Source: Pseudoalteromonas flavipulchra NCIMB 2033 = ATCC BAA-314 (GTDB taxonomy: Bacteria; Pseudomonadota; Gammaproteobacteria; Enterobacterales; Alteromonadaceae). Taken from it: a stretch of DNA of 64,000 bases. The stretch lies in assembly GCA_000814665.1 (NCBI GenBank), contig JWIH01000012.1, positions 1 through 64,000 of the forward strand, written 5' to 3'. Of the stretch, positions 18,058-26,368 are shown one piece after another; positions within the stretch are counted from its first letter, which is position 1; every line of letters starts with the position of its first letter. The position numbers and the translations under genes were made by a program. A model generated the notes under the pieces. It searched no databases. It saw only the letters and a list, made by a program, of their open reading frames with translations, and had not been told where the DNA came from.

Positions 18058-19620
18058 TTAATGTTGGATTTCTTTCGCCTTTAAATCCAAGTTATGGAAA
18101 TCGAAACTAAAGTCGGTTATTTCTGGGTTAACAAATTCCATCGCAGCAGACTCAACCCGTTGTGATTTATCCATCACAAAATTGATGTAAGCATCTGCTT
18201 CAAGTAATGGCTCATCCCAACGTACCACAAAGGTGTTACCGGTTAGGTGCTCAAGTTTCCCTTTTAAGCGCTTGGTGTGCGTAAAATCAATGCGCAGTTC
18301 CTTACCGAGCTTTTCCACTACCACATCGCCATACCAAGCGCTAGTTAGTGTCCCTGTGTAGTTGTTTAATGGTAAAGCAGGTTGTGGTTTTGCAACTTCG
18401 ATTATCCCAGCTTTAGCATATTTTTCTTGTTGCGCCTTAAAGTAATCATCGGCGATGATCTGCACCCAGTCTTTATCTTCTAGACCAAGCGCATCTTCAA
18501 ACACTTCATTGATAATCGCGGAAAGTGCAGGGTATTTTTGCTGGTTTGATAAGACCACCACACCCAATTTTTTCTCTGGGATCATCGCCACTTGCGACAC
18601 CATACCTAAAATCCCACCGCCGTGACCTACCTTTTTATAACCAAAGTAGTCTTCTACCGCCCAGCCAAGGCCGTACCCTCTAAACTGCTGGTGGTATACT
18701 TCTGCGGCTTTTGCTGCGGGAATACGCGTAATGTGTGGGTGCCACATTTGCACTTGTTGCTCTTGGCTAAATAGCTGCTCGCCAGAAGGTAAGCGACCAC
18801 CTTCAAGCTGAGTTTGTAACCACTTGGTCATGTCATCCACGTTAGACGCAATGGCGCCAGCACCACGGAAATCTTCTAGGTAGTTAACAAAGAACGGTGT
18901 AAGTTTGCCATCCATCGGAATATGGCCAGTCGCCCAATTACTATTGTTAGCCGGGATCCGAGAGAATCCAGCCTTTGAGTCATCCATATCTAGCTTGGTA
19001 AACATTTCCTGCTCAACAAAATCGCGCCAATCTTTACCACTAACTCGGCTTACGACTTCTCCTGCAACAACAAACATCAAATTGTTATAAGCGTAATGGC
19101 TGCGGAAACTTGAATCAGGTTTGAGATGTGAAATACCTGCCAGCAATTCAGTCATGGTTTTATCAGTATCAGGCCAGATCATAAGGTCACCTGCCCCAAG
19201 ACCCAATCCGCTTCGATGACTTAATAAATCGCGGATAGTCATCTCTTGAGTAACATAACTATCGTAAAGCTTAAATTCTGGAATGTGTTTGGTGACTTTG
19301 TCATCCCAACTCAGCTTGCCTTGATCTATCAACATCGCCAGTGCTGCTGCCGTAAATGCTTTGGTGTTAGATGCAATACCAAACAAGGTATCCGCATTGA
19401 CCTTGGCTGGCTTATTTAAATGCGTCACTCCGAAGCCCTTGGTCATCACAACCTGACCATCTTCTACGATACCAATTGCCAAACCTGGAATATTAAACTT
19501 TGCCATTGCACTTTTTACCGCAGCTTCAACATCCTGTTGGTTTACTGCCGCGCTTGCCTGTGCACTAAGAAAACTTGCAGCAACTAGGCCTGAGGTTAAT
19601 AGCCATTGTTTTATTTTCAT
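18058..19620 (-). CDS. Exported serine hydrolase, beta-lactamase class C / DUF3471 type
   Basis: A 520-residue periplasmic protein. The start is ATG 19620, because AAGGAAAA lies just upstream; an upstream GTG would put this ribosome-binding site inside the gene. A signal peptide ends near AQASA. The penicillin-binding/beta-lactamase fold shows SNTK (SxxK nucleophile motif, about residue 85), YAYNN (YxN) and GHGGG (KTG equivalent). A C-terminal domain of about 120 residues resembles DUF3471. Such proteins are often peptidases or esterases rather than antibiotic-hydrolysing enzymes; the substrate cannot be inferred. Confidence 0.88.
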   Translation of the reverse strand: MKIKQWLLTSGLVAASFLSAQASAAVNQQDVEAAVKSAMAKFNIPGLAIGIVEDGQVVMTKGFGVTHLNKPAKVNADTLFGIASNTKAFTAAALAMLIDQGKLSWDDKVTKHIPEFKLYDSYVTQEMTIRDLLSHRSGLGLGAGDLMIWPDTDKTMTELLAGISHLKPDSSFRSHYAYNNLMFVVAGEVVSRVSGKDWRDFVEQEMFTKLDMDDSKAGFSRIPANNSNWATGHIPMDGKLTPFFVNYLEDFRGAGAIASNVDDMTKWLQTQLEGGRLPSGEQLFSQEQQVQMWHPHITRIPAAKAAEVYHQQFRGYGLGWAVEDYFGYKKVGHGGGILGMVSQVAMIPEKKLGVVVLSNQQKYPALSAIINEVFEDALGLEDKDWVQIIADDYFKAQQEKYAKAGIIEVAKPQPALPLNNYTGTLTSAWYGDVVVEKLGKELRIDFTHTKRLKGKLEHLTGNTFVVRWDEPLLEADAYINFVMDKSQRVESAAMEFVNPEITDFSFDFHNLDLKAKEIQH

Positions 19621-19665
19621 TATTTTTCCTTGGTTTTTTGCCACAACTAATCATGATGTTACCAG

Positions 19666-20196
19666 TCAAGCTTTGAGATTTAACTTCGTAATATCACATT
19701 GATAGATGGCTAATTCTTGTTGTTGTCTGTCACTATTATTATCTGTAACGTGTGATTGCGCCGAAATTGCCTGTAAATAGCTAGTCGGAAACTGATGCTC
19801 CTTTGCCCCGGCCAACACATGATGTACGTACCAATCGAAAGGTAATTGATGTTCCACAAAGGTGTTAGCAATATAGCACCAAGCGTCCACCATACCGCCA
19901 TCTTGCCTTTCAACAGGCAAACAATGACAGCTGTAGCGCTCCCCTTCAATGTCGTCCAAACGAGCCTTTTCTTGCTCATCCAACGCATACAAAACGCCAT
20001 AAACATGGCTATTTGCTTTAGTGCTCGGCGTAATACTGCACTTGGCTGAACCATCGGTGCTCAACATATCAAAAGTCAGCCGATAGCCATGCAATTTTCC
20101 CACTCCAAGTAGCTTCGCTTGTGGTAAGCGAGCGAGCAGGCGTGCGGTCGACATATTTGAACCAAAACTAAAGTTAATAATGTTTTTGTCACACAT
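19666..20196 (-). CDS. Gamma-glutamylcyclotransferase-like protein
   Basis: A 176-residue protein of the AIG2/GGCT fold. FSFGSNM (about residues 9-15) is the substrate-binding loop, YGVLYALDEQE is the conserved central strand, and LDDIEGERY contains an acidic residue in the region of the catalytic Glu. Members cyclise gamma-glutamyl amines or peptides to 5-oxoproline. It is the last gene of a three-gene overlapping operon; its start overlaps the stop of the LysE-type gene by one base (TAATG), suggesting translational coupling. The substrate is not predictable. Confidence 0.85.
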   Translation of the reverse strand: MCDKNIINFSFGSNMSTARLLARLPQAKLLGVGKLHGYRLTFDMLSTDGSAKCSITPSTKANSHVYGVLYALDEQEKARLDDIEGERYSCHCLPVERQDGGMVDAWCYIANTFVEHQLPFDWYVHHVLAGAKEHQFPTSYLQAISAQSHVTDNNSDRQQQELAIYQCDITKLNLKA

Positions 20197-20819
20197 TAGA
20201 TCACCAATCTTACTGCAAGCAGTAACATGATCACACCGATCCCGCGATCAAACCAATGTCCTGCACGACGAAAAAATTGCCTTACCCTTGTTTTTGATAA
20301 AACTAAAGATAAAAACGAAAACCAAGCCCAGGTAGCCAACGCCATATAAACACCGTAAAACAACTGCACACTGCTTGGTGTGGTTGGCTCAATCACTAAG
20401 GTAAAAAGCGATAAGAAAAACAACGTTGCTTTAGGATTTAAGGCGTTGACTAAAAAACCTCGTTTTAACGCAGTCCAATTAGACTCAGTAACAGCGTGTT
20501 CAGTGATATTTTCTTGCTCTGAATTGGGTTTTGCATACCGCAACGCTTGGACACCAAGGTAAGCGAGGTAAAGCGCGGCTAAGTATTTTACTGCTGTGAA
20601 CAAGGTTTCTGATTGAGATAGCAGTAACGCAACCCCCAATAAGCAATAACTGACATGTACTAAAATACCAAGGCCAACCCCAAAACTTGTCCAAAGGGCG
20701 TTTGCTCTACCCTGCTGTACACTTTGTTTAAGCACTATCGCAAAATCAGGACCGGGACTTGCAACAGCAAAAAAATGTGCCAGCGCAATTAAGATAAACT
20801 CATCAAGATAAACGAGCAT
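20196..20819 (-). CDS. LysE/RhtB family amino-acid exporter
   Basis: A 207-residue inner-membrane protein with about six transmembrane segments. The N-terminal ASPGPDFAIVLKQSVQQGR (about residues 18-36) matches the LysE/RhtB family signature. The start was set at ATG 20819, because AGGAG lies 7 bp upstream; two further upstream Met codons (20825, 20849) are too close to or before this site. Members export amino acids such as homoserine, threonine or lysine. The gene overlaps the upstream unknown gene by 17 bp. Coupling to a gamma-glutamylcyclotransferase hints at amino-acid or glutathione-derived metabolite handling, which is inference. Confidence 0.9.
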   Translation of the reverse strand: MLVYLDEFILIALAHFFAVASPGPDFAIVLKQSVQQGRANALWTSFGVGLGILVHVSYCLLGVALLLSQSETLFTAVKYLAALYLAYLGVQALRYAKPNSEQENITEHAVTESNWTALKRGFLVNALNPKATLFFLSLFTLVIEPTTPSSVQLFYGVYMALATWAWFSFLSLVLSKTRVRQFFRRAGHWFDRGIGVIMLLLAVRLVI

Positions 20820-21594
20820 GTGCATGCTCCTGTAAGGCCAGTAAATCACCTCGCTCTGAGTTATCCATTAAGGTATTAATTTGCTTTTTCGCCTTTTTAT
20901 ACTGACTCACAAGGTGTGACTTAAGATGCTTATGACCATCTTTCACCCCTTTAAAATGGCATACTAGGGCATGCACAAAAACACTCTGCTGCTCCGTCAG
21001 TGCAGCTTTTCGGTTGGCATATTGGTTGTAGCAAGAACCACATCCTCCCCTAAAGTGATATACGGTATTAGACACCATGACCCCAAAGCCAAAAAAGCTC
21101 GCCAGCACATCACAAGCCGCGTCTAATTGCGCTTCCCCACCTGGAGGTAACACGCCACGCTGTAAAATTAAAACTTTTGCCATGACACCTGCATAACTGG
21201 CGATCAGATCTTGAGGCTGATTTATTTGATTGGGATTATAAGAAATCAAAATAGGCGCAGCCGGTTCAGCGATGACCGCTTGCTCACCGCGCCAACGCCC
21301 TGCAATGTTTAACTTAGTCATGCTGTTCGACGCGAGCATGCGTTCAGGCGCAACCAAAGTGATTGGCCACTGTTGTAATCCCGCATAGGACTTTACTCGG
21401 GAGAAAACCACTGCCGCCATCTCTTCAATACTGGATACCGGCTCAGGAAAACAACTGGGAGTCGGAGTAATGATCTGCGTTTCATTTAAAAAGTACTCGC
21501 CATCAAAATGCTCAAATGCCCAGACAAAGGTATCAATTAACCATTGGGTTTCTTCATCGCTAAGCAAAGGTGAGACTTTAAATAAGGACAGCAT
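20803..21594 (-). CDS. Unknown protein with a degenerate peptidase-like region
   Basis: A 263-residue protein without signal peptide or membrane helix; I do not recognise a named family. A segment around residues 128-190 (DLIASYAGVMAKVLI, then LDAACDVLASFFGFGVMVSN, then FRGGCGSCYNQY) recalls uncharacterised proteins in which an HExxH helix precedes a TDLxxVFLGFG segment. The HExxH zinc motif is absent here, replaced by YAGVMAK. The C-terminus is basic and helical (SQYKKAKKQ) and rich in Lys and His. First gene of the operon with the LysE-like and GGCT-like genes. There is no strong Shine-Dalgarno before ATG 21594. Confidence 0.6.
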   Translation of the reverse strand: MLSLFKVSPLLSDEETQWLIDTFVWAFEHFDGEYFLNETQIITPTPSCFPEPVSSIEEMAAVVFSRVKSYAGLQQWPITLVAPERMLASNSMTKLNIAGRWRGEQAVIAEPAAPILISYNPNQINQPQDLIASYAGVMAKVLILQRGVLPPGGEAQLDAACDVLASFFGFGVMVSNTVYHFRGGCGSCYNQYANRKAALTEQQSVFVHALVCHFKGVKDGHKHLKSHLVSQYKKAKKQINTLMDNSERGDLLALQEHAHARLS

Positions 21595-21675
21595 GCTAAT
21601 AATTCACTCTTTTCTGGAATAACCCCTGATAAATAGCATAAACTCTGAGCCTAATGCAAAAACATGGAGTTTCAC

Positions 21676-22005
21676 ATGCCACACTTTATTCTCGAACACT
21701 CAGCTAATTTGCCAATTGAAACCGAGGCATTAGTATCACAGGTGCAGCAATTTGCCTGTGCAAGTGGCTTGTTTGATCCAACTTCCGTCAAAACCCGTGC
21801 TGTTGCTTTTGAGCATTTTCAGTTAGGTGATGGCAAACAAGGATTTATTCACCTACAGATCCATATGATGGCTGGTAGAACATTAGAGCAAAAACAAATG
21901 CTCACGGAAGGTGCTCTAAAGCTTTTGCTCGCAAAGGTCGGGGAGCATTTTGCTCTCAGTGTCCATTGCTATGATTTATTATCCGATATTTACCGCAAAA
22001 ACTAA
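21676..22005 (+). CDS. 5-carboxymethyl-2-hydroxymuconate isomerase family protein
   Basis: A 109-residue tautomerase-superfamily protein of the CHMI type (HpaF/HpcD). The start MPHFILEHSANL matches the family; the Met is removed so that Pro becomes the catalytic N-terminus. ATG 21676 is preferred over ATG 21664 because GGAG lies 8 bp upstream and the Pro must be residue 2. CHMI acts in homoprotocatechuate degradation, but no other hpa gene is nearby, so this orphan may have another keto-enol substrate. Followed by rsuA 23 bp downstream. Confidence 0.87.
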   Translation: MPHFILEHSANLPIETEALVSQVQQFACASGLFDPTSVKTRAVAFEHFQLGDGKQGFIHLQIHMMAGRTLEQKQMLTEGALKLLLAKVGEHFALSVHCYDLLSDIYRKN

Positions 22006-22028
22006 TTTATTATTCGAGTTATTTAGCT

Positions 22029-22739
22029 ATGAAATTTCCATGTAGATTGGAGAAATTTTTGAGCCACGTTGCAGAGATGCCGCGCAGCAAGGTCAAAATT
22101 AATATTAAAAAAGGTCTAGTTACCGTCAATGGCAATGTCGTCAAAAAAGGTGATATCCAAGTCACTCCAGCAGACCACATTACTTTCGATGGCAATCGCC
22201 TAGAGTATTTGGGTTTACGCTACTATATGCTAAACAAACCGCAAGGTTATGTATGTGCAAATAGTGATGAATTGCACCCTACAGTATTCGATTTAATCGA
22301 AGAACCTAACTTAAAAGATTTTCATGTTGCAGGTAGACTGGACATCGATACGACGGGTTTGGTTCTGCTCACTAACGATGGTGATTGGTCTCATCAAATC
22401 ACCTCGCCAAAGAAACAAAAGTTTAAAACTTATGTACTAGAAAGTCGCGATGAACTCACTGAAGAAGCGCTAACACAGCTTGAGCAAGGCGTTGAGTTAC
22501 ATGGTGAAAGGCAAGCAACCCTGCCAGCAAAAGCGGAGCTTATTGATAAATTCGCACTACGCTTATCTATTTGCGAAGGAAAATATCACCAAGTAAAGCG
22601 CATGCTTGCCGCAGTTGGCAACCAAGTAGTTGAACTCCATAGAGAAAACATTGCAGGGATCGAACTTGATCCAACCCTTGCTGAGGGAGAATATCGCCCG
22701 TTAACTGATGAAGAAATAAGCATAATTAATGCAAATTAG
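22029..22739 (+). CDS. rsuA: 16S rRNA pseudouridine(516) synthase RsuA
   Basis: A 236-residue pseudouridine synthase. It has an N-terminal S4-like RNA-binding domain (CRLEKFLSHVAEMPRSKVK) and a catalytic domain with AGRLDIDTTGLVLLTNDGDW (about residues 104-123), where the Asp after RL is the nucleophile. It continues with SPKKQKFKTY and CEGKYHQVKRML. DW-SH after the motif matches RsuA better than RluB, RluE or RluF. It modifies U516 in the 530 loop of 16S rRNA. Confidence 0.9.
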   Translation: MKFPCRLEKFLSHVAEMPRSKVKINIKKGLVTVNGNVVKKGDIQVTPADHITFDGNRLEYLGLRYYMLNKPQGYVCANSDELHPTVFDLIEEPNLKDFHVAGRLDIDTTGLVLLTNDGDWSHQITSPKKQKFKTYVLESRDELTEEALTQLEQGVELHGERQATLPAKAELIDKFALRLSICEGKYHQVKRMLAAVGNQVVELHRENIAGIELDPTLAEGEYRPLTDEEISIINAN

Positions 22740-22813
22740 TCTTCGCCCTTAGGTAGTATGAGTAAATATCATCTCAAAATAACCCGCATAGGGCATTAAC
22801 CTACTTACAAACT

Positions 22814-22858
22814 CCCCCTAAACATGCTAAATCATGTAATGAGAGTATTTTTAGGGGG
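22814..22858 (+). promoter_or_regulatory. Inverted repeat that could hide the chemoreceptor ribosome-binding site
   Basis: CCCCCTAAA (22814-22822) is perfectly complementary to TTTAGGGGG (22850-22858), with a 27-nt loop. The right arm contains the only purine-rich stretch upstream of the preferred GTG start at 22866, so the mRNA hairpin would occlude it. The loop itself contains a 5-bp hairpin (ACATG/CATGT). Confidence 0.45.
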
Positions 22859-22865
22859 CGATCCT

Positions 22866-24497
22866 GTGTTTTCTAGTTTCACATTAAAAGCAAAAATAAT
22901 TACCTTTGCCGCCGCAATATTTGTTTCATTACTTGCCGTTGCCTTTGTAGGTCTTCAAGCTCTACGCCATGCCAGTGAAAGCGATAATATTGCGCGTATC
23001 AACCAATTAATGAAAAGCACCGTTAATATTGTTAAACAGTTTGAGCACTTTGCAGAGCAAGGAAAACTGACTGAGCAACAAGCAAAAGAGATGGCAATTC
23101 AAGTTTTAAGAGAAAATAAATATCATGACTCTGAGTATGTGTATGTTGTTAATGATAAAATGGACTTCGTAGCAACACCTCATGACCCCCAACTACATAA
23201 CACCAGCTTTAATGACTTTGAAGATGCTGACGGCAAAAGCATAGGCAGCATGGTAAAGCGTTTAGTCGGTAACCAATTTGATCGGATCATTACCTACAAT
23301 TGGACCTCATTACGAAATGGAGAAGTTGTCGACCTGACCTCAGTGGTTCAAAAAACCCCAGGGTTTGGCTGGTATGTCGGCACTGGTATTAGTTATAAAG
23401 AAGTGAACGAGCGCTATTGGGACACCGCAATCTGGTTAGTTGCACTTTCTTTAGTGGTTGCCGTTGCATTAACCACCGCACTTGCGCGGTTTGGACTGTC
23501 ACTCAACAATAAACTTGGGGCGGAAATCAATGATGTGCTCGAAATCGTAAAACATGTTTCAAGAGGAAACCTGACTACGCCAATCAATACTGCTGACTGT
23601 CAAGATTATAGCATTCTCGCAGCTATGGCCTATATGCAAGGCGGATTAAAAGGGGTAGTTGAGGGACTAAAAGAAGCAACCAAGGCGCTACAAAACCAAA
23701 CATCAGACAGCGAGGTACGATCAGTAGAACTCGAGAATCTAACTCGTAGTTTAAATGCAGAAACTCAAATGGTGGCTTCAGCAATTACTGAGCTCACGGC
23801 ATCAGCACAAACCGTTGTCGAACATGCAGAGCAAGCTGCAGATTCAGTTCAAGAGGCTGAAAAGCAAGGTAATGCAGCCGACAAACTGACTGCTCAGGCA
23901 GCGACTGAAATTGCATTATTAGAGCAACAAATTGATAGCGCTGGTAATAACATTCAAGTGCTAGATGAAGAAGTATCTAATATCGCCAATGTACTTACCG
24001 TAATCCAATCTATCGCCGAGCAAACCAATTTACTGGCTCTCAATGCTGCGATAGAGGCAGCACGAGCTGGAGAGCAAGGACGAGGCTTTGCTGTCGTAGC
24101 GGACGAGGTCAGACAGCTTGCTCAGCGCACTCAAACCAGCACAGAAGAGATCCGTACCATGATCACTAAACTGCAAAGTGCGACTCAAGATGCGAAGGCT
24201 TCGGTAAGCTTGAGTATTGCAACAAGTGAAAAGACAGTAAGTATGTCGTCTAAAGCATCCCAAGCGCTTGTGCAAGTCGCCGATTCTTTAAAATCTATAT
24301 CGCAAATGAGTCATCAAATAGCTCAAGCAGCCAAAGAACAGTTGGATGCAGGTGAAGATACAGCCAAACGCGTCGTTATTATTTCTGATACCGCTTCGCA
24401 AACGGCTAGCGTCTCAGAAAAAGCACATAAAGCAACCGATACGATTAAATCATTATCCGGAAATCTAGAGCTTGAGATGGCTAAATTTAAGGTGTGA
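22866..24497 (+). CDS. Methyl-accepting chemotaxis protein with a single Cache domain
   Basis: A 543-residue transmembrane chemoreceptor. The start GTG 22866 gives the typical [20 protein letters not shown] beginning and follows GGGGG by 7 bp; ATGs at 22824 and 22839 have no ribosome-binding site. TM1 is about residues 9-30. The periplasmic region looks like a single Cache domain ([20 protein letters not shown], then [12 protein letters not shown]), TM2 is about 183-205, then comes a weak HAMP-like linker and a signalling domain with the hairpin tip [20 protein letters not shown]. No C-terminal pentapeptide tether is visible. The ligand is unknown; sCache domains often sense small organic acids. 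Confidence 0.93.
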   Translation: MFSSFTLKAKIITFAAAIFVSLLAVAFVGLQALRHASESDNIARINQLMKSTVNIVKQFEHFAEQGKLTEQQAKEMAIQVLRENKYHDSEYVYVVNDKMDFVATPHDPQLHNTSFNDFEDADGKSIGSMVKRLVGNQFDRIITYNWTSLRNGEVVDLTSVVQKTPGFGWYVGTGISYKEVNERYWDTAIWLVALSLVVAVALTTALARFGLSLNNKLGAEINDVLEIVKHVSRGNLTTPINTADCQDYSILAAMAYMQGGLKGVVEGLKEATKALQNQTSDSEVRSVELENLTRSLNAETQMVASAITELTASAQTVVEHAEQAADSVQEAEKQGNAADKLTAQAATEIALLEQQIDSAGNNIQVLDEEVSNIANVLTVIQSIAEQTNLLALNAAIEAARAGEQGRGFAVVADEVRQLAQRTQTSTEEIRTMITKLQSATQDAKASVSLSIATSEKTVSMSSKASQALVQVADSLKSISQMSHQIAQAAKEQLDAGEDTAKRVVIISDTASQTASVSEKAHKATDTIKSLSGNLELEMAKFKV

Positions 24498-24621
24498 AAA
24501 ATTAATTTTATCTTTACTTTTCAGACCATTAGAATAGTGTAAATATATCTAAACTATTATTTTAAAATTTTCTTTAATTTTTCATTCACCTTGTGTTTAT
24601 TTGGTGTTAAGTTTGTACCTG

Positions 24622-24722
24622 TCGGGAGTGTCGGTTGAGTAGTCTGGCACGGCTCTCCTGAAGTTGTGAGAATCACAATAAAAGATAAATCCAATACAAT
24701 TTGATCACTTGGTATTCAAGTG
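24622..24722 (+). promoter_or_regulatory. Structured region before the double-glycine peptide gene (three hairpins)
   Basis: Hairpin 1: TCGGGAGTGTCG (24622-24633) pairs with CGGCTCTCCTGA (24650-24661), 12 bp with one T/T mismatch and two G/U pairs, loop 16 nt. Hairpin 2: TTGTGA (24664-24669) with TCACAA (24673-24678). Hairpin 3: CACTTG (24706-24711) with CAAGTG (24717-24722). None is followed by a T-tract. Upstream (24498-24620) is AT-rich with no clear promoter. It does not match a riboswitch class I know. Confidence 0.45.
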
Positions 24723-24743
24723 TGTTCAATAAGGACTATGATA

Positions 24744-24848
24744 ATGCAAAAGCTAAATTTGAAAGAATGCAAAAAAGTTTCTGGTGGCGGTATTTTTGAA
24801 CCTGAATTTCCACAACAAAAAAGCCAAGAGTCTCAAAAGAAAGACTAA
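24744..24848 (+). CDS. Small secreted peptide precursor with a double-glycine leader
   Basis: A 34-codon gene. AAGGA lies 8 bp before ATG 24744; an ATG at 24738 is too close to it. The leader MQKLNLKECKKVSGG fits the double-glycine rule at every key position: hydrophobic L at -12, E at -8, hydrophobic/C at -7, V at -4, GG at -2/-1. Such leaders are cut by peptidase-C39-domain ABC exporters during secretion of class II bacteriocins, microcins and pheromones. Cleavage would release a 19-residue hydrophilic peptide starting GIFEPEFPQQ and ending in two Lys and an Asp, with no Cys, so it does not look like a pore-forming bacteriocin. No exporter is in the window. A membrane-protein gene starts 16 bp downstream. 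Confidence 0.75.
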   Translation: MQKLNLKECKKVSGGGIFEPEFPQQKSQESQKKD

Positions 24849-24864
24849 GTTTTAGATTGTCAAA

Positions 24865-25485
24865 ATGAAAAAGAACTTTTCAATAAGAGATCTACTTCTT
24901 CCTTACGCTGTTATCGGAGTAGGTCTTTTTGTACTATATGATATTAGGTATCACTTCTTTTTAATTTACATTATGACGATCTCTGCAATTTTGGTGGTGG
25001 GGATTCGGCTGAAAGACATTAACATTTCCACTTTAGCTATTCTGGTTGCAATTCCTTTTTCTCTCGAAGTCATTGTTTTTTCATCCGGATTAATTAGCTT
25101 ATCTTCAACCGAAAGCAGTCGCTTACTCCAAAATAGCATTATTTTTGGCGTACATTTTTTAATAAATTTATCAGTTGTCTTCCCTTTAACGCATCGAGTT
25201 GAATTAACTAAAAAGCTTTTTCCTAAGGCAAAAGTGAGATTTACCTTCGCAGATTCCATCTTACCTTGGTTGGCAATTTTAGGGGTATTTATGAGTTTTG
25301 CAGGACTTGTTGAAAACTATTTAAGACATGCTAAAGGTGTAAACAGTACTATCTTCTTCTACAGTTTTGACGTTAGTGGCTACATTATTTACGCTTCCAA
25401 TTGTGGCGTCCTACTTGTTTTAACTGCCTTAACGTATAAAGAGGAATACGACTATGCGCTGCCAAGCTTACGCAAAAAGCGTTAA
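24865..25485 (+). CDS. Multi-pass membrane protein of unknown function, linked to the double-glycine peptide
   Basis: A 206-residue protein with about six hydrophobic segments: about residues 10-27, 31-47, 54-76, 88-108, 134-152 and 165-187. I do not recognise the family. It starts 16 bp after the peptide gene without its own strong ribosome-binding site, so translation is probably coupled. The size and topology would fit an immunity protein, a receptor or a peptide-processing protein, but no catalytic motif is seen. Its final 4 bp overlap the convergent solute-binding protein gene. Confidence 0.7.
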   Translation: MKKNFSIRDLLLPYAVIGVGLFVLYDIRYHFFLIYIMTISAILVVGIRLKDINISTLAILVAIPFSLEVIVFSSGLISLSSTESSRLLQNSIIFGVHFLINLSVVFPLTHRVELTKKLFPKAKVRFTFADSILPWLAILGVFMSFAGLVENYLRHAKGVNSTIFFYSFDVSGYIIYASNCGVLLVLTALTYKEEYDYALPSLRKKR

Positions 25486-26282
25486 TCTTCTGTAAAATAC
25501 GGATTCACCAAGTTTATAGTTGCGCTTGTAAACTGTTTATCTAAACCATACTTTTGTTTTAAAGTTTGTAACTCTCCAGACTCTTGAAGTTTGGCAAGCC
25601 CTTCTTCCAAAGCCTTTGCCAACGCTTGCTTGTCTTTATTTACAAAGAAGTAAAAGGCGGTTGAATACGATAGATGAAAATCAGGTACGATCATGAGGTT
25701 CTCGTTATTTTGTGCGATTAACTCTGAATTTGCCTCAATCACCGAGCGTGGAAAATAATCCGCTTTCTTATCCGCAATCAAATTAAACATAGTTTGATAA
25801 TCAGAAATCGGTCTGACCTTAAGGCCGTTATAGCTTAGAATTTTGGTATCAGGCCAATCGTGCCCCTGAACTGCGGTAAAACGCTTTAATTCGTTAAGTG
25901 ACCGAACTGCTTTTATGGCTGGATAAATATCTTTATGAACAATCAGCACACGTTTACCAATAAGTCCATCATACAAGGGGACCTTAATAGGAATAGCAAT
26001 TTGCTCACGAGCAGGACTGGTCATCGACCAATGTAAATCAACCTTACCTCGGCTTAGTGCCATTAGCGTGCGCTGTTGATGAGGGTGGATTTTGATGTGT
26101 TCAATTTGAGCTGAGTACTTAGCAGCCGCCAGCGCCTTTTCTAGTAATTCGTAAAGATAAAGATCGCGATCGTACAAGGTTCGCGCTTCTTTCGCGACAT
26201 AGATTAACTCGGGGGTTTGCGCCGCTATGCAAGCACTTTGAAACACCAGAGCAGAGATAATTACACTCAACTTTAACTTCAT
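25482..26282 (-). CDS. Periplasmic solute-binding protein, family 3-like
   Basis: A 266-residue protein with a signal peptide (MKLKLSVIISALVFQSACIA). The start is ATG 26282, because GAGGG lies 8 bp upstream; the open frame extends 13 codons further up. The rest resembles amino-acid-type periplasmic binding proteins: a two-lobe pattern with KVDLHWSMTSPAREQIAIPI and a C-terminal helix ending LQESGELQTLKQKYGL, typical of SBP_bac_3. No permease or ATPase genes are adjacent, and such orphan proteins are abundant in Alteromonadales. Ligand unknown. Confidence 0.8.
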   Translation of the reverse strand: MKLKLSVIISALVFQSACIAAQTPELIYVAKEARTLYDRDLYLYELLEKALAAAKYSAQIEHIKIHPHQQRTLMALSRGKVDLHWSMTSPAREQIAIPIKVPLYDGLIGKRVLIVHKDIYPAIKAVRSLNELKRFTAVQGHDWPDTKILSYNGLKVRPISDYQTMFNLIADKKADYFPRSVIEANSELIAQNNENLMIVPDFHLSYSTAFYFFVNKDKQALAKALEEGLAKLQESGELQTLKQKYGLDKQFTSATINLVNPYFTED

Positions 26283-26368
26283 CGCACAACCCTCTTTTAG
26301 GGGAAACAATACTACAATCAAGAGTATTTTTACGGATTGCTATTACTATTGCGTAATTAAAAATATAG

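Noticed and set aside
24510..24620. Sigma-70 promoter for the double-glycine peptide gene
   Set aside because: The region is AT-rich with several weak -10-like hexamers, but no convincing -35/-10 pair at 16-18 bp spacing.
25482..26282. Solute-binding protein as part of a transport operon
   Set aside because: No permease or ATPase gene is adjacent on the same strand, so it is listed as an orphan.
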